A stretch of 27,218 nucleotides of DNA. Source: SIG440 sp045645905 (GTDB lineage Bacteria; Bacillota; Clostridia; Monoglobales; Monoglobaceae). The notes below the pieces were generated by a model. That model did no database searches, was not told where the DNA came from, and saw only the letters and a program-made list of their open reading frames with translations. This document shows positions 14,089-23,131 of the stretch, piece after piece. Where the stretch lies: the NCBI GenBank assembly GCA_045645905.1, contig JAZRJT010000085.1, positions 1-27,218 on the forward strand, given 5' to 3'. The position numbers were made by a program, and so were the translations under genes. Each line of letters opens with the position of its first letter. The stretch's first letter is position 1.

Positions 14089-16782
14089 TTACTGCATTTT
14101 TGCTAAAGACTCAAGCACTTTTTCAAGCATAGCCTTGTACTTTTCGCCCTTCTGACGTTCTTCTTCAACAACGGCAGCCGGAGCCTTATCGGTAAAGCCC
14201 TTATTTGAAAGCTTGCCTTCAACACGCTTGATTTCACTCTCAAGCTTAGCCTTTTCCTTGGTAAGACGTTCGATTTCCTTTTCCTTGTCAACGAGTTCGT
14301 CAAGGGGTAAGAGAATTTCAGCCGATGAGTTTACAACCGAAACAACATTTTCAGGAACACCCGCTTTATCTGCACGGATATCAACCTCGGATGCACTTGC
14401 CAGCTTTTCAAGGAAAGCTGTTGCCTGCTTGAAGAGCTCGGCTTCTTCTGTTACCACAAAGAGCTTAATCTTCTTTGAGGGCGGAACGTTCATTTCGTTC
14501 TTAACATTTCTTACACCCTTGATTGCCTCCATAATAATCGTCATATCCTGCTCTGCAGAAACATTGACAAGTTCTTCATTATACTTGGGCCAGCTTGATA
14601 TCATAATGCTTTCGCCATCGTGCGGAAGAGCCTGCCAAATTTCTTCGGTAATGAATGGCATAAACGGATGCAGGAGCTTAAGAGTATTTGACAATACATA
14701 AATAAGTACTTTTTGTGCAGTTTCGTTGCTGTCGCCTGTTTCCTGGAATCTTGGCTTAACAAGCTCGATATACCAATCACAGAATTCATCCCAGATGAAG
14801 TCATAAAGCTTTTGAACTGCAATACCAAGCTCATACTTATCAAGGTTTTCGGTAATCTCGCGAACAAGCTCATTATATCTGTGAAGAATCCATTTATCTT
14901 CAATATGAAGCTTTGAAAGTTCAGGAAGCTCGTTTTTGGCAACAGTCAGATTCATCATCACAAAACGTGACGCATTCCAGATTTTGTTTGCAAAGTTACG
15001 GCTTGCTTCAACGCCAGGAGCACCCACAATCTTGTTAACCGCAGGGTCAGGGTTCTTACCCTTTTCAACGGGCGGCTCGTAGGTTACTGGGAATCTCATA
15101 TCGTTACCGGGAGCAACGCCCGTAACAAGTGTAAATCTCAGTGCATCTGCACCGAACATATCAATAATCTGCAATGGGTCAACACCGTTACCCTTAGATT
15201 TTGACATTTTTTCACCGTTGCCGTCACGAACAAGTCCGTGAATGAACACGTGCTTGAAGGGAGCCTTGCCTGTATGTTCGCAAGCTGAGAAAATCATTCT
15301 TGATACCCAGAAGAAAATAATATCATATCCTGTAACAAGAGTGCTTGTGGGATAGAAGTAATTGTAATCTTCTGTCTTTTCGGGCCAGCCAAGAGTCGAG
15401 AAAGGCCAGAGTGCTGATGAGAACCAAGTATCAAGAACATCCTCTTCCTGTCTTACAGGCTTGCCACACTTGGGGCAAACAGTAATATCCTCTTTTGAAA
15501 CGGTCATTTCACCACAATCATCACAGTAGAACGCAGGAATTCTGTGTCCCCACCAGAGCTGACGTGAAATACACCAGTCATATACGTTTTCCATCCAGTT
15601 CATATATGTTTTAGAGAAACGTTCGGGGACGAACTCGGTTTCCTTGCTGTCAACTGCCTTGATTGCAGCTTCTGCAAGGGGTTTCATCTTTACAAACCAC
15701 TGGTCGGAAACGATTGGTTCAATTGTTGTTCCGCAACGGTAACACTGACCAACATTGTGAGAATGGTCTTCGGTCGCAACTAAAAGTCCCATTTCATCAA
15801 GGTCTTTTATCATTTCCTTGCGGCATTCATAGCGGTCCATACCTTCGTACTTTCCTGCATATGAGTTCATAGTTGCATCGTCGTTCATAACCTTTATTAT
15901 TTCAAGGTCGTGACGCTTGCCAACTTCAAAGTCGTTGGGGTCGTGAGCAGGAGTAATTTTTACACAGCCTGTTCCGAATTCCTTATCAACATATTCATCG
16001 GCAATAACGGGAATTTCCCTGTCGGTAAGGGGCAAACAGAGCATCTTACCAACGATATCCTTATATCTTTCATCTTCAGGGTTAACCGCAACAGCTGTAT
16101 CACCAAAAAGCGTTTCAGGACGTGTTGTTGCGATAACTACATATTCGTCAGTACCCTTAATCTGATACTTAATGTGCCAGAAATGGCCTGCATGTTCTGC
16201 GTGTTCAACTTCTTCGTTTGAAAGTGCAGTTATACAGTTGGGACACCAGTTAATAATTCGTGGACCTCTGTAAATTAATCCTTTTTCATAAAGGTTAACA
16301 AAAACCTCACGGACTGCCTTTGAACAGCCTTCGTCCATTGTAAAACGTTCTCTGTCCCAATCACAGGAGCAACCAATCTTTTTAAGCTGGCTGATTATGC
16401 GGTTGCCGTATTTTTCCTTCCAATCCCAAACGCGTTCAAGGAACTTTTCGCGACCCAGGTCATAACGGGTAAGTCCCTCCTTTTCACGCAATTCCGCTTC
16501 AACCTTAATTTGTGTTGCAATTCCTGCATGGTCTGTACCGGGAATCCACAAAGCCTCAAAGCCCTGCATTCTTTTATAACGAATAAGAATATCCTGCAAG
16601 GTTTCATCGAATGCATGTCCCATATGAAGCTGACCTGTTACATTCGGGGGTGGAATTACAATGGTAAAAGGCTTTTTGTTCTTGTCCGGTTTTGCACGGA
16701 AATAGCCCTTGTTTACCCAGTTATTATATATACGGTCCTCCACCGCCTTGGGGTCGTATACCTTTGACAATTCTTCTGCCAT
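14089..16782 (-). CDS. valS: Valyl-tRNA synthetase
   Basis: Class I synthetase charging tRNA(Val). The 897-residue length is normal for the bacterial form. It carries the HIGH-type signature HMGH at 53-56 (PPPNVTGQLHMGH) and KMSKS in GEKMSKSKGNGVDP. The editing domain lies between the two (TTRPETLFGDTAVAVNP). Zinc-finger-like cysteines occur in NWCPNC and in CDDC...CPKC. The C-terminal 70 residues form a charged coiled-coil arm typical of ValRS (EKEIERLTKEKAKLESEIKRVEGKL). The ATG at 16782 has GGAG at 8 nt; an in-frame GTG at 16791 overlaps that site. It is the last gene of the run, about 35 nt after tyrS, with no space for a T-box leader. Confidence 0.97.
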   Translation of the reverse strand: MAEELSKVYDPKAVEDRIYNNWVNKGYFRAKPDKNKKPFTIVIPPPNVTGQLHMGHAFDETLQDILIRYKRMQGFEALWIPGTDHAGIATQIKVEAELREKEGLTRYDLGREKFLERVWDWKEKYGNRIISQLKKIGCSCDWDRERFTMDEGCSKAVREVFVNLYEKGLIYRGPRIINWCPNCITALSNEEVEHAEHAGHFWHIKYQIKGTDEYVVIATTRPETLFGDTAVAVNPEDERYKDIVGKMLCLPLTDREIPVIADEYVDKEFGTGCVKITPAHDPNDFEVGKRHDLEIIKVMNDDATMNSYAGKYEGMDRYECRKEMIKDLDEMGLLVATEDHSHNVGQCYRCGTTIEPIVSDQWFVKMKPLAEAAIKAVDSKETEFVPERFSKTYMNWMENVYDWCISRQLWWGHRIPAFYCDDCGEMTVSKEDITVCPKCGKPVRQEEDVLDTWFSSALWPFSTLGWPEKTEDYNYFYPTSTLVTGYDIIFFWVSRMIFSACEHTGKAPFKHVFIHGLVRDGNGEKMSKSKGNGVDPLQIIDMFGADALRFTLVTGVAPGNDMRFPVTYEPPVEKGKNPDPAVNKIVGAPGVEASRNFANKIWNASRFVMMNLTVAKNELPELSKLHIEDKWILHRYNELVREITENLDKYELGIAVQKLYDFIWDEFCDWYIELVKPRFQETGDSNETAQKVLIYVLSNTLKLLHPFMPFITEEIWQALPHDGESIMISSWPKYNEELVNVSAEQDMTIIMEAIKGVRNVKNEMNVPPSKKIKLFVVTEEAELFKQATAFLEKLASASEVDIRADKAGVPENVVSVVNSSAEILLPLDELVDKEKEIERLTKEKAKLESEIKRVEGKLSNKGFTDKAPAAVVEEERQKGEKYKAMLEKVLESLAKMQ

Positions 16783-16816
16783 TTTAAACACTCCAATCTG
16801 TGATTAAATCCCCCGG

Positions 16817-18040
16817 CTACATTGTAACCTTAAGGAATACTTTTTTGCCTTTTTTTATAACAATCTTGCCGTCATTGAAGATTGATTTTTCAACGATATA
16901 ATTTACATCACCTATTTTATTGCCGTCAATGCTGACACCGCCCTGCTGAACAAGTCTTCTGCCTTCACCTTTAGACGGAGCAAGTCCGCTTTTTACCATA
17001 AGGTCAAGAATATTAATTCCATTTGCCGCATCATCAGCTTCAAGTGCGTATGTAGGCATATTGCTGTCATCACTTCCTGCACCGAACACTGCTTTTGCTG
17101 CGCTATCCGCTTTGTTTGCCTCTTCTTCGCCGTGTACCATCTTGGTAACCTCGTATGCTAAGCGGCATTTAACCTCGTTAAGCTGCTGACCCTCTAACTT
17201 TTCATACTCAGCAATTTCTTCCATTGAAACAAATGTAACCAGTTTAAGAAGACGGATAACATCCTTGTCGTCAACGTTTCTCCAGTACTGATAGAACTCA
17301 TAAGGAGTAACCTTTTCAGGGTCAAGCCACAGGGCACCCTTTTCGGTTTTGCCCATCTTTTTGCCTTCGGATGTTGTAAGCAGGGTAAATGTCATACCAT
17401 AGGCATCCTTACCGTCCTTACGGCGAATAAGCTCGATACCGCCGATGATATTTGACCACTGGTCATCACCGCCGAATTCCATAATACAACCATAATCCTT
17501 GTGGAGCTTATAAAAGTCATAACCCTGCATCAGCATATAGTTGAATTCAAGGAACGAAAGACCTCTTTCCATTCTTGCCTTAAAACATTCAGCAGAAAGC
17601 ATTCTGTTTACCGAGAAGTGCACGCCTACCTCGCGCAGGAAATCAACATAGTTAAGGTCAAGCAGCCAATCTGCATTATTAACCATAATTGCCTTGCCAT
17701 CAGAAAAGTCAATGAATTTTGACATCTGCTCTTTAAAGCGGTCGGCATTATACTGAATGGTTTCCTTTGTAATCATAGGACGCATATCTGTCTTACCTGT
17801 GGGGTCACCCACCATTGTAGTACCGCCGCCAAGAAGAATGATTGGTCTGTGGCCTGCGTTTTGCATATGCTTCATTACAACAAGCTGCATAAAATGTCCA
17901 ATATGCAAGCTGTCTGCTGTGGGGTCAAAACCTATATAAAAGGTTATTTTCTCTTCTGCAAGAAGTTTCTTTATCTCTTCCTCATGAGTCATCTGGGCAA
18001 TCAAGCCACGCTCTTTCAGTACATCAAAAACATTTTTCAT
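16817..18040 (-). CDS. tyrS: Tyrosyl-tRNA synthetase
   Basis: Class I synthetase charging tRNA(Tyr). The 407-residue protein has the HIGH motif in DPTADSLHIGH (about 41-51). The KMSKS-equivalent is KKMGKTEKG. The active-site string is YNADRFKEQ... and the tyrosine pocket segment FLEFNYMLMQGYDFYKLH. The C-terminal S4 RNA-binding domain covers about 340-407 (GEGRRLVQQGGVSIDG...). The ribosome-binding site AAGGAAGGT lies inside the 3' end of the preceding DUF4340 gene; the two are only 4 nt apart. In many Firmicutes tyrS is T-box controlled; no leader fits here, so it depends on the upstream transcript. Confidence 0.97.
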   Translation of the reverse strand: MKNVFDVLKERGLIAQMTHEEEIKKLLAEEKITFYIGFDPTADSLHIGHFMQLVVMKHMQNAGHRPIILLGGGTTMVGDPTGKTDMRPMITKETIQYNADRFKEQMSKFIDFSDGKAIMVNNADWLLDLNYVDFLREVGVHFSVNRMLSAECFKARMERGLSFLEFNYMLMQGYDFYKLHKDYGCIMEFGGDDQWSNIIGGIELIRRKDGKDAYGMTFTLLTTSEGKKMGKTEKGALWLDPEKVTPYEFYQYWRNVDDKDVIRLLKLVTFVSMEEIAEYEKLEGQQLNEVKCRLAYEVTKMVHGEEEANKADSAAKAVFGAGSDDSNMPTYALEADDAANGINILDLMVKSGLAPSKGEGRRLVQQGGVSIDGNKIGDVNYIVEKSIFNDGKIVIKKGKKVFLKVTM

Positions 18041-18044
18041 CTTA

Positions 18045-19412
18045 TTAACCTTCCTTATTTGTTTTCATTGGATTTTTACTTATATTATTTAATTCGTTAA
18101 GCAAAGCATCAACTGTTTTTCGACTAACAGCAAACTCTGCCTTTCCGTTTATAAATGCCGCATAACTTTTGTCATTTACACCGGTCAGTCTTATAGTCTG
18201 CCCGGATGCACCGTTGTCATAAAATACAGAGACTGCAATTTCGCCCTTATTCTCAGGATTACCCGAAATCTCACTCATAATTTCAAGACCGCCTACAAGT
18301 TTCGCAATTGACTCAAACGCTGCCTTGCTTGCAGCCTTGCCGTTTACAAAAAAACGACTGTTAGGAGTGTTATTATGCTCGCTTGTCACTTCATAAAACT
18401 TATCCGCGGTTTTAACATTAATACTGCGGATATTTTCGATATCCGAACTTAAAATTCCTGATTCCAGTATATAAAACGGCTCGGTATTCAAAAATTCAAG
18501 CTGTGAGGAACTTAAAACAAATATGCCTTCTTTACCGTCCCTGACTGCATAAACCTTTCCACCCGTTTCTGCGCCAAGATAAAGAGTCTCGTCGCGGTCG
18601 CCCCATCTGAACTCCAGCACTGCACGTGATTCTTCGTCAAGCCCATATTCCGACATATCTTCGGGAGAATCGTCCACATAGCTCACCGCCGCAATGGATG
18701 GAATCCTCACAACAATCTGTTGTTCAAACCTTTCGTCATCCACATCCTTGCGATAGGGGCTTTCCATAATATAACGATTTAATTTGCTGTTTGATATTTC
18801 AGACGCGGTTTTCGTCCTGACAACCGTTTTTGTTTTGTCATAGTCTGTAAAGCTGTAATAGGTCAGTACATCGTCGGTCTTTATCAATTCTTCAAATACA
18901 AGAGCCGCCCGAAGCTTGTCAAGCTTTGCCACCAGTATGTCACACACAGATGTATGCACTTTATAACTCTCATCATCTTCGTTTATACGCACCGCACTGA
19001 TTTCACCCTTATATCCGTCAAAGCTTAACGTGAATACACTTTTGTCAGCAAGAGTCAGCGTAACCGACCGGGGTTCTGTAATCTGAAAAGCTTTCAGTTC
19101 ACTTTTCTTCAAAACACCCTGGGAATTAATAAGTGATGCGCTGTTTACGATATCCTGAACAGATTTCTGGTCAAGCACCGCCACCTCATTGCCCTCCACC
19201 TGCCATATACCATCCATTTTAACAAGAGTATAATTCTTATCACCATTCCTGACAGTATATTTAATAATATCAGAGGGTTTACAACTGAACAACTCAATAT
19301 TCTGAGGTTTTTTACTGTTTTGATAATTTATATAGCCGTATATTCCAAAGCAACCAACAACAAGCAGCAGCAAAGCTATTATCCAAATCATTACTACTGT
19401 CTGTTTTTTCAT
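18045..19412 (-). CDS. DUF4340-domain membrane-anchored protein
   Basis: A 455-residue protein. One N-terminal membrane helix (about 8-28, VMIWIIALLLLVVGCFGIYGYI) is followed by an extracytoplasmic beta-rich region. The region has repeated modules of the form 'I-x-KYTVRNGDKNYTLVKMDGIWQVEG', which is characteristic of DUF4340. A second module begins near 'ENIRSINVKTADKFYEVTSE...'. Such proteins are often next to GldG/ABC-2-type transporter genes, but none is here; instead the gene lies between aspS and tyrS. It has AGGAGG before its ATG, 47 nt from aspS. The function is unknown, possibly a cell-envelope accessory factor. Confidence 0.8.
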   Translation of the reverse strand: MKKQTVVMIWIIALLLLVVGCFGIYGYINYQNSKKPQNIELFSCKPSDIIKYTVRNGDKNYTLVKMDGIWQVEGNEVAVLDQKSVQDIVNSASLINSQGVLKKSELKAFQITEPRSVTLTLADKSVFTLSFDGYKGEISAVRINEDDESYKVHTSVCDILVAKLDKLRAALVFEELIKTDDVLTYYSFTDYDKTKTVVRTKTASEISNSKLNRYIMESPYRKDVDDERFEQQIVVRIPSIAAVSYVDDSPEDMSEYGLDEESRAVLEFRWGDRDETLYLGAETGGKVYAVRDGKEGIFVLSSSQLEFLNTEPFYILESGILSSDIENIRSINVKTADKFYEVTSEHNNTPNSRFFVNGKAASKAAFESIAKLVGGLEIMSEISGNPENKGEIAVSVFYDNGASGQTIRLTGVNDKSYAAFINGKAEFAVSRKTVDALLNELNNISKNPMKTNKEG

Positions 19413-19459
19413 GACATCGCCTCCTGACCTTAGGTTTAAATATAAATTTATCTTTAATT

Positions 19460-21229
19460 CTATTCCTCAATGTCTATTTTAATGCCAAGTTCCTTAAGCT
19501 GAGTGCTATCTACCACATCAGGCGAATTGGACATAAGCTCGGACGCATTCTGCACCTTGGGGAATGCAACAACGTCACGAAGGCTGTCTGCGCCGCACAT
19601 AATCATTGCAATTCTGTCAAGTCCGATACCCATACCGCCGTGAGGAGCCGCACCATATTTATAAGCTTCAACCAAGAATCCAAACTTAGCTGCGATTTCT
19701 TCTTCGGTAAGTCCTAATGCCTTGAACATCTTCTGCTGAAGTTCATAATCATTGATACGGATTGAACCACTTGAAAGTTCTGTTCCATTAAGCACCAAAT
19801 CATACGCCTTTGCAGTTACCTTTTCGGGAGCACTTTCAAGATACTGAATACAGTCATCCTGAGGCATAGTGAATGGATGGTGCATTGCAACATAAGTGTC
19901 ATTTTCTTCATCGTATTCAAAGAAGGGGAATTCTGTAACCCAAAGGAAGTTAAAGCCTTCCTTAATAATGTCAAGTTGTTTTGCAACCTTACATCTCAAT
20001 GAGCCAAGTGTTGAAAGTGTTGTGCTATTTTTATCCGCAACTATGAACACAACATCGCCCTTTTCGGCACCGCACTTATTTAGAATTGCATTAAGCTCAT
20101 CCTCGGTCATAAACTTTGCAAATGAGCAGTTGGGAACATCTTCCACCCATCTGATATAAGCTAAGCCCTTTGCACCGATTCCGCGAACATATTCTGTCAG
20201 CTTGTCAATTTCTTTTCTTGTAAGAGTTGATGCTGCATCTTTTGCACAGATTGCACGAACAGAGCCGCCATTTTCGATTGCCGAGGTGAATACTCCAAAG
20301 CCGCAATCCTTCACCAAATCAGAAAGGTCGCAGATTTCCATATCAAAACGTGTATCGGGCTTATCAGAGCCATAACGTTCCATAGCCTCTTTATAGGTGA
20401 GTCTTGGAAGCGGTGTGGGGATATCCACATCAAGAACGTCCTTAAAGAGTCTTTTAACAAAGCCTTCGCCCATTTCAAGAATATCTTCAACGTCAACAAA
20501 TGACATCTCAAGGTCAATCTGTGTAAATTCAGGCTGACGGTCTGCACGCAAATCCTCGTCACGGAAGCAACGTGCAAGCTGAATGTATCTGTCAAAGCCC
20601 GAAATCATAAGAAGCTGCTTGTAAATCTGCGGTGACTGTGGAAGAGCATAAAACTTTCCGTTGTGGATACGTGACGGAATGATATAGTCACGTGCACCCT
20701 CGGGTGTGGACTTTATCATCATAGGTGTTTCAATTTCGATAAAGCCGTTTTCTTCAAAATAGTCTCTTGCACTCTTTGCAATCTTTGACCTTGTAATGAT
20801 GTTATCCTGAAGGGGTCCGCGACGCAAATCAAGATAACGGTATTTAAGCCTAAGCTCCTCGTTTACATTTGTTTTATCTGTGATTTCAAAGGGAGGTGTC
20901 TGCGCCTTTGCAAGGATTCGCAAATCGTCAACAAAAATTTCGATATTACCTGTCTTTATGGTATCGTTTTTACTTTCTCTTTCTCTTACCGTGCCCTTTG
21001 CCATAAGCACATATTCGCTGTGACAGGATGCCGCTTTTTCAAATACTGCCTTGTCGGTTGTTTCGTCAAAAGCAAGCTGAACGATACCTGTTCTGTCCCT
21101 TAAATCAATAAAAATCAAGGTTCCCATATCGCGGATTTTCTGCACATATCCGCCAACCACAACGGTTTTGCCGATGCCCTCGGTTTCGCCGCAGTAATTA
21201 GTTCTTTTAAGGCCTTTCATTGTATCCAT
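19460..21229 (-). CDS. aspS: Aspartyl-tRNA synthetase (bacterial type)
   Basis: Class II synthetase charging tRNA(Asp), 589 residues. It has an N-terminal OB-fold anticodon domain (VVVGGYVQKIRDMGTLIFIDLRDRTGIVQL). Class II motifs follow: ETPMMIKSTPEGARDYIIPSR (motif 1 region), FRDEDLRADRQPEFTQIDLEMSF (motif 2) and GIGLDRIAM (motif 3). The bacterial GAD insertion lies between 2 and 3. Where the non-discriminating enzymes carry His in 'RDHG', this one has Met35, and it keeps the Lys of 'RERESKN'; both look more like the Asp-specific form. The ribosome-binding site TAGGAG overlaps the hisS stop codon, so aspS and hisS are likely coupled in translation. Confidence 0.97.
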   Translation of the reverse strand: MDTMKGLKRTNYCGETEGIGKTVVVGGYVQKIRDMGTLIFIDLRDRTGIVQLAFDETTDKAVFEKAASCHSEYVLMAKGTVRERESKNDTIKTGNIEIFVDDLRILAKAQTPPFEITDKTNVNEELRLKYRYLDLRRGPLQDNIITRSKIAKSARDYFEENGFIEIETPMMIKSTPEGARDYIIPSRIHNGKFYALPQSPQIYKQLLMISGFDRYIQLARCFRDEDLRADRQPEFTQIDLEMSFVDVEDILEMGEGFVKRLFKDVLDVDIPTPLPRLTYKEAMERYGSDKPDTRFDMEICDLSDLVKDCGFGVFTSAIENGGSVRAICAKDAASTLTRKEIDKLTEYVRGIGAKGLAYIRWVEDVPNCSFAKFMTEDELNAILNKCGAEKGDVVFIVADKNSTTLSTLGSLRCKVAKQLDIIKEGFNFLWVTEFPFFEYDEENDTYVAMHHPFTMPQDDCIQYLESAPEKVTAKAYDLVLNGTELSSGSIRINDYELQQKMFKALGLTEEEIAAKFGFLVEAYKYGAAPHGGMGIGLDRIAMIMCGADSLRDVVAFPKVQNASELMSNSPDVVDSTQLKELGIKIDIEE

Positions 21230-21241
21230 AGTTTCAATCTC

Positions 21242-22501
21242 CTATCCTTTTATATTGACAATCAGTGCGTCTGCCGAAAGTTCTGTTTCAACAGCTTCTC
21301 CGTTTGCCATATTTTTAAGACTTCCCTTATTTTCAGCAATTTCGTTGTCTCCGATAACAATGCTGTATTTCGCGGAAAGCTTGTCTGCATATTTCATTTG
21401 CGCTTTAAGGCTTCTGCCGCATAAATCCTGCTCGGCATGAACACCTTTAAGCCTTAAATCATAAATCAGCTTTTGTGCCATCTTATCGGCATCATTACCC
21501 ATTGCAGCAATGAATAAATCGGGACCTGCTTCACCTGCGGCTGCCTCGCCCTGCTGAGCCTTCATTACTAAAATCAGTCTTTCAAGACCTGCCGCAAAGC
21601 CGATGCCATCAGCAGGCTTTCCGCCAAGCTGTTCAACCAAACCGCTGTAACGTCCGCCACCGCAAACTGTTGACTGTGCTCCAAGACAGTCTGACACAAA
21701 TTCAAAAACAGTTTTTGTATAATAATCAAGACCTCTTACAATATCAGGGTTTACTGTATAGCTAATACCCATATTGTCAAGACGCATCTTTGTTTCTTCA
21801 AAGTGGTCGTGACAATCATCACAAAGATGGTCAATCATTTTGGGTGCCTTGGCTGCAATTTTGCTGCAGATTTCTGACTTGCAGTCTATTATTCGCATAG
21901 GATTTTTCTCAAGTCTTTCAAGGCAGGTAGGGCAAAGCTCACCCTTAAATTCTTCAAAATATGCTCTCAGCTTTTCGTTGTAATCCTTTTTGCATACAGG
22001 GCAACCTATGCTGTTGATATTAAGGCTGATTCCTTTGAGACCAAGCTTATTTAAGAACATACTTGCAAGGGAGATAACCTCGGCATCGGTTGCCGCATTA
22101 CTTGCACCAAAGCACTCAATACCAAACTGATGGAATTCACGCAATCTGCCCGACTGTGGTTTTTCATACCTAAAGCACGGAATAATGTAGCACAGCTTTG
22201 TAGGCTGAGGATTTGCATAAAGGGAATTTTCGATATAACTGCGCACGAGAGTTGCTGTTCCCTCGGGCTTTAAAGTAATCGAACGTCCGCCCTTGTCCTC
22301 AAAGGTATACATTTCCTTTTGCACCACGTCTGTTGTATCACCCACACCACGCTGAAAAAGCTCGGTGTGTTCAAAAACAGGTGTCCTTATCTCCTTATAT
22401 CCGTAAAGGTCGCAAACCATTCTTGCGGTATTTTCTATGTACTGCCACAGCTTACTGTCCTTTGGCAATACATCTTCGGTTCCTCTTGGTTTTGTAATCA
22501 T
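21242..22501 (-). CDS. hisS: Histidyl-tRNA synthetase
   Basis: Class II synthetase charging tRNA(His). The 419-residue protein starts with the typical KPRGTEDVLP. It shows motif 2 (RYEKPQSGRLREFHQFGIECFG) and the histidine-binding strings LDYYTKTVFEF (HisA) and GGGRYSGLVEQLGG (HisB). The C-terminal anticodon-binding domain covers about 325-419. A four-cysteine cluster occurs in the insertion domain (CPVC...CPTC, plus CDDC). It lies 21 nt after engB and 12 nt before aspS. B. subtilis also pairs hisS and aspS, but there a T-box leader precedes hisS; here no leader fits. Confidence 0.97.
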   Translation of the reverse strand: MITKPRGTEDVLPKDSKLWQYIENTARMVCDLYGYKEIRTPVFEHTELFQRGVGDTTDVVQKEMYTFEDKGGRSITLKPEGTATLVRSYIENSLYANPQPTKLCYIIPCFRYEKPQSGRLREFHQFGIECFGASNAATDAEVISLASMFLNKLGLKGISLNINSIGCPVCKKDYNEKLRAYFEEFKGELCPTCLERLEKNPMRIIDCKSEICSKIAAKAPKMIDHLCDDCHDHFEETKMRLDNMGISYTVNPDIVRGLDYYTKTVFEFVSDCLGAQSTVCGGGRYSGLVEQLGGKPADGIGFAAGLERLILVMKAQQGEAAAGEAGPDLFIAAMGNDADKMAQKLIYDLRLKGVHAEQDLCGRSLKAQMKYADKLSAKYSIVIGDNEIAENKGSLKNMANGEAVETELSADALIVNIKG

Positions 22502-22522
22502 CTTGCACCAAAATCCTTTCTG

Positions 22523-23131
22523 TTACTCACTTTTTCCTTTGTTGTTGCTGTCCAATATATAATCTATAAGCTCAATTACCTGCTCACGGCCCTGACGGTT
22601 CTCCGATGAAAAAGGTATCAGTACCGATTCCTCGGTAAGCTGTAAATCTTCATAAATTGCGGTTAAATTTCCCTCAATCTGAGATTTTTTCAGCTTGTCA
22701 ATCTTTGTAGCAACCACCAAAGGCTCATAATTATAGCTTTTTATCCAGTCAAACATCATTTTATCATCAGCCGTCGGCTTGTGCCTTGCATCAACAAGCT
22801 GTATTACCTGAACAAGACTTTGTCTGTTTGAAAGATAGCCCTCTATCATATCTCCCCATTTTTCCTTCTCCTGCTTTGAAACCTTAGCATAGCCATAGCC
22901 CGGAAGGTCAACAATGCGGTATTTGCCTGCAATCTCATAAAAATTTATGGTTGCAGTTTTGTCTGGGGTACTGCTTGTCCTTGCAATATTCTTGCGGTTG
23001 GCAAGGCAGTTTATAAGGGATGACTTGCCAACATTTGAACGCCCAACCAATGCAATCTCAGGAAGGCTTTCATCGGGGTACTGTGTGGGCTTTACCGCCG
23101 TCATCAACAGCTTAATGTCGATAAATTCCAT
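22523..23131 (-). CDS. engB: Ribosome biogenesis GTPase EngB (YsxC/YihA)
   Basis: Essential GTPase for assembly of the large ribosomal subunit. The 202-residue protein carries G1 GRSNVGKS (about 30-37), G2 TSSTPDKT, G3 DLPGYGYAK, G4 TKIDK and a G5-like SSENRQG. The N-terminus MEFIDIKLLMTAVKPTQYP matches the family, so the start at 23131 is kept. It begins 28 nt inside the end of lon with GGAGGT 8 nt before the ATG, so it is coupled to lon. The order lonB-lon-engB is the same as in B. subtilis. Confidence 0.97.
   Translation of the reverse strand: MEFIDIKLLMTAVKPTQYPDESLPEIALVGRSNVGKSSLINCLANRKNIARTSSTPDKTATINFYEIAGKYRIVDLPGYGYAKVSKQEKEKWGDMIEGYLSNRQSLVQVIQLVDARHKPTADDKMMFDWIKSYNYEPLVVATKIDKLKKSQIEGNLTAIYEDLQLTEESVLIPFSSENRQGREQVIELIDYILDSNNKGKSE

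Noticed and set aside
14213..14701. A 162-codon plus-strand open frame inside valS
   Set aside because: Serine- and leucine-rich antisense shadow of the ValRS C-terminal domains, with no start signal or family resemblance.
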